A stretch of DNA of 53,492 nt from an uncultured Clostridia bacterium (lineage in GTDB: Bacteria > Bacillota > Clostridia > UBA1381): positions 1-53,492 of the forward strand of contig CAUGRT010000016.1 in assembly GCA_959602045.1 (NCBI GenBank), given 5' to 3'. Made by a program: the position numbers and the translations under genes. This document shows positions 53,131 through 53,492 of this stretch, in pieces. Every line of letters begins with the position of its first letter. Position 1 is the first letter of the stretch. The notes beneath the pieces were generated by a model. That model was not told the DNA's origin and made no database searches. It saw nothing but the letters and a program-made list of their open reading frames with translations.

Positions 53131-53159
53131 ATTATATACGGAATGACGAATAATAGCAA
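53131..53159 (-). promoter_or_regulatory. Promoter for the small HTH gene and bcrR
   Basis: TTGCTA (53154-53159) and TATAAT (53131-53136) with a 17-bp spacer, 35 bp before the start codon. Confidence 0.7.
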
Positions 53160-53261
53160 GTTTCTCTCCACTAATACGAAATTATACACTACTAAACATA
53201 AAATCATACTTCGTTCAAATATCATCACCCGAAATGTACAATGATATAGGATGATATTAAA

Positions 53262-53474
53262 ATGTACCAAGATGAAAGAAAACTTGATTTTAAGCCGTTA
53301 GGTATAGCGATAAAAAAAGCTCGGGAAGCAAAAGGGTGGACACAGGAATATCTTGCCCAACTGGTAGACCTTACGCCACGCTCTATTATGTATATAGAGA
53401 ACAGGGGGCAGCACCCAAGGCTTAACAAATTTTATCTCATTAGGGAACCTCTAAAAATTGATTCCCAATCATAA
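53262..53474 (+). pseudogene. XRE regulator, 3' end lost at the window edge
   Basis: Residues ~1-58 are a good Cro/C1 HTH (IKKAREAKGWTQEYLAQLVD, LTPRSIMYIENRGQHP). After LNKFYLI the frame turns into REPLKIDSQS and stops, which breaks the usual family pattern of a C-terminal dimerisation tail. The break near 53440 coincides with GGGAACCTCTAAAAA, which resembles an insertion-sequence end. Confidence 0.6.
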
Positions 53475-53492
53475 TATTTTGCTATTTCGATT

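Larger units (their letters stand above)
38563..53492. mobile_element. AT-rich integrative element island (composite, right end outside or broken)
   Basis: Recombinases and Xis at the left edge, an element sigma factor, toxin-antitoxin genes, a truncated second sigma-like gene, an IS110 insertion and a bacitracin-resistance module lie together. The sequence is visibly richer in A and T than the core genes. No conjugation genes are visible in the window, so this is either the accessory end of a conjugative element or a degraded mosaic. Confidence 0.65.

Overview
The window comes from a Gram-positive, spore-forming member of the Clostridia. Evidence for this: an IspH-ribosomal protein S1 fusion, a GerMN-domain protein, DUF6514 and HutP-like proteins, S-layer-homology (SLH) surface proteins, sigma-A promoters with 17-bp spacers and strong GGAGG ribosome sites. 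The giant Calx-beta/SLH protein would suit a gut clostridium of the Monoglobus/Oscillospiraceae type, but genus is inference only.

Layout. (1) 1-11.8 kb: a minus-strand surface operon with a SnoaL-like/LytTR regulator, an SLH-anchored M13 metallopeptidase and a 2769-residue SLH protein. (2) 11.8-15.2 kb: tRNA-Leu(UAG) beside a patchwork of broken genes (topoisomerase III fragment, mobile-element ORF, two truncated surface proteins, a frameshifted Sip1/raffinose-synthase-like gene). (3) 15.2-38.5 kb: core chromosome, with ispH-rpsA, plsC, an aroH-cmk fusion, hutP-like, a flavoprotein, a peptide-binding lipoprotein, pgeF, uvrC, HPr, recA, gerMN, a two-component system, DUF6514, a phosphohexomutase, leuCDB and a divergent lysR. 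Seven copies of an imperfect palindromic repeat sit between these genes. (4) 38.6-53.5 kb: an AT-rich mobile island with two tandem tyrosine recombinases plus Xis, a PemK-type toxin, an element sigma factor behind a possible attenuator, a DUF3990/XRE pair, an IS110 element, and a bacitracin-resistance module (bcrR, bcrA, bcrB, uppP). The island is cut at the right edge.

How parts work together. leuC, leuD and leuB carry out the last leucine-specific steps except LeuA. The divergent LysR gene shares a 33-bp operator region with them. The bcr module looks complete: BcrR (membrane-anchored XRE protein), two GACA-N7-TGTC boxes, a sigma-A promoter, an ABC exporter and UppP.

The most notable observations are: (a) the leader of the IS110 element folds into a bridge-RNA-like structure whose loops match both the actual insertion flanks and the element's own ends; (b) seven dispersed palindromes have a conserved core but copy-specific, self-complementary arms; (c) a chorismate mutase (AroH-type) is fused to cytidylate kinase, with doubtful conservation of the catalytic Glu; (d) an element ORF is interrupted by one in-frame TGA; (e) an attenuator plus 15-residue leader ORF precedes the element sigma factor. 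All calls were made by eye; no alignments or searches were run.
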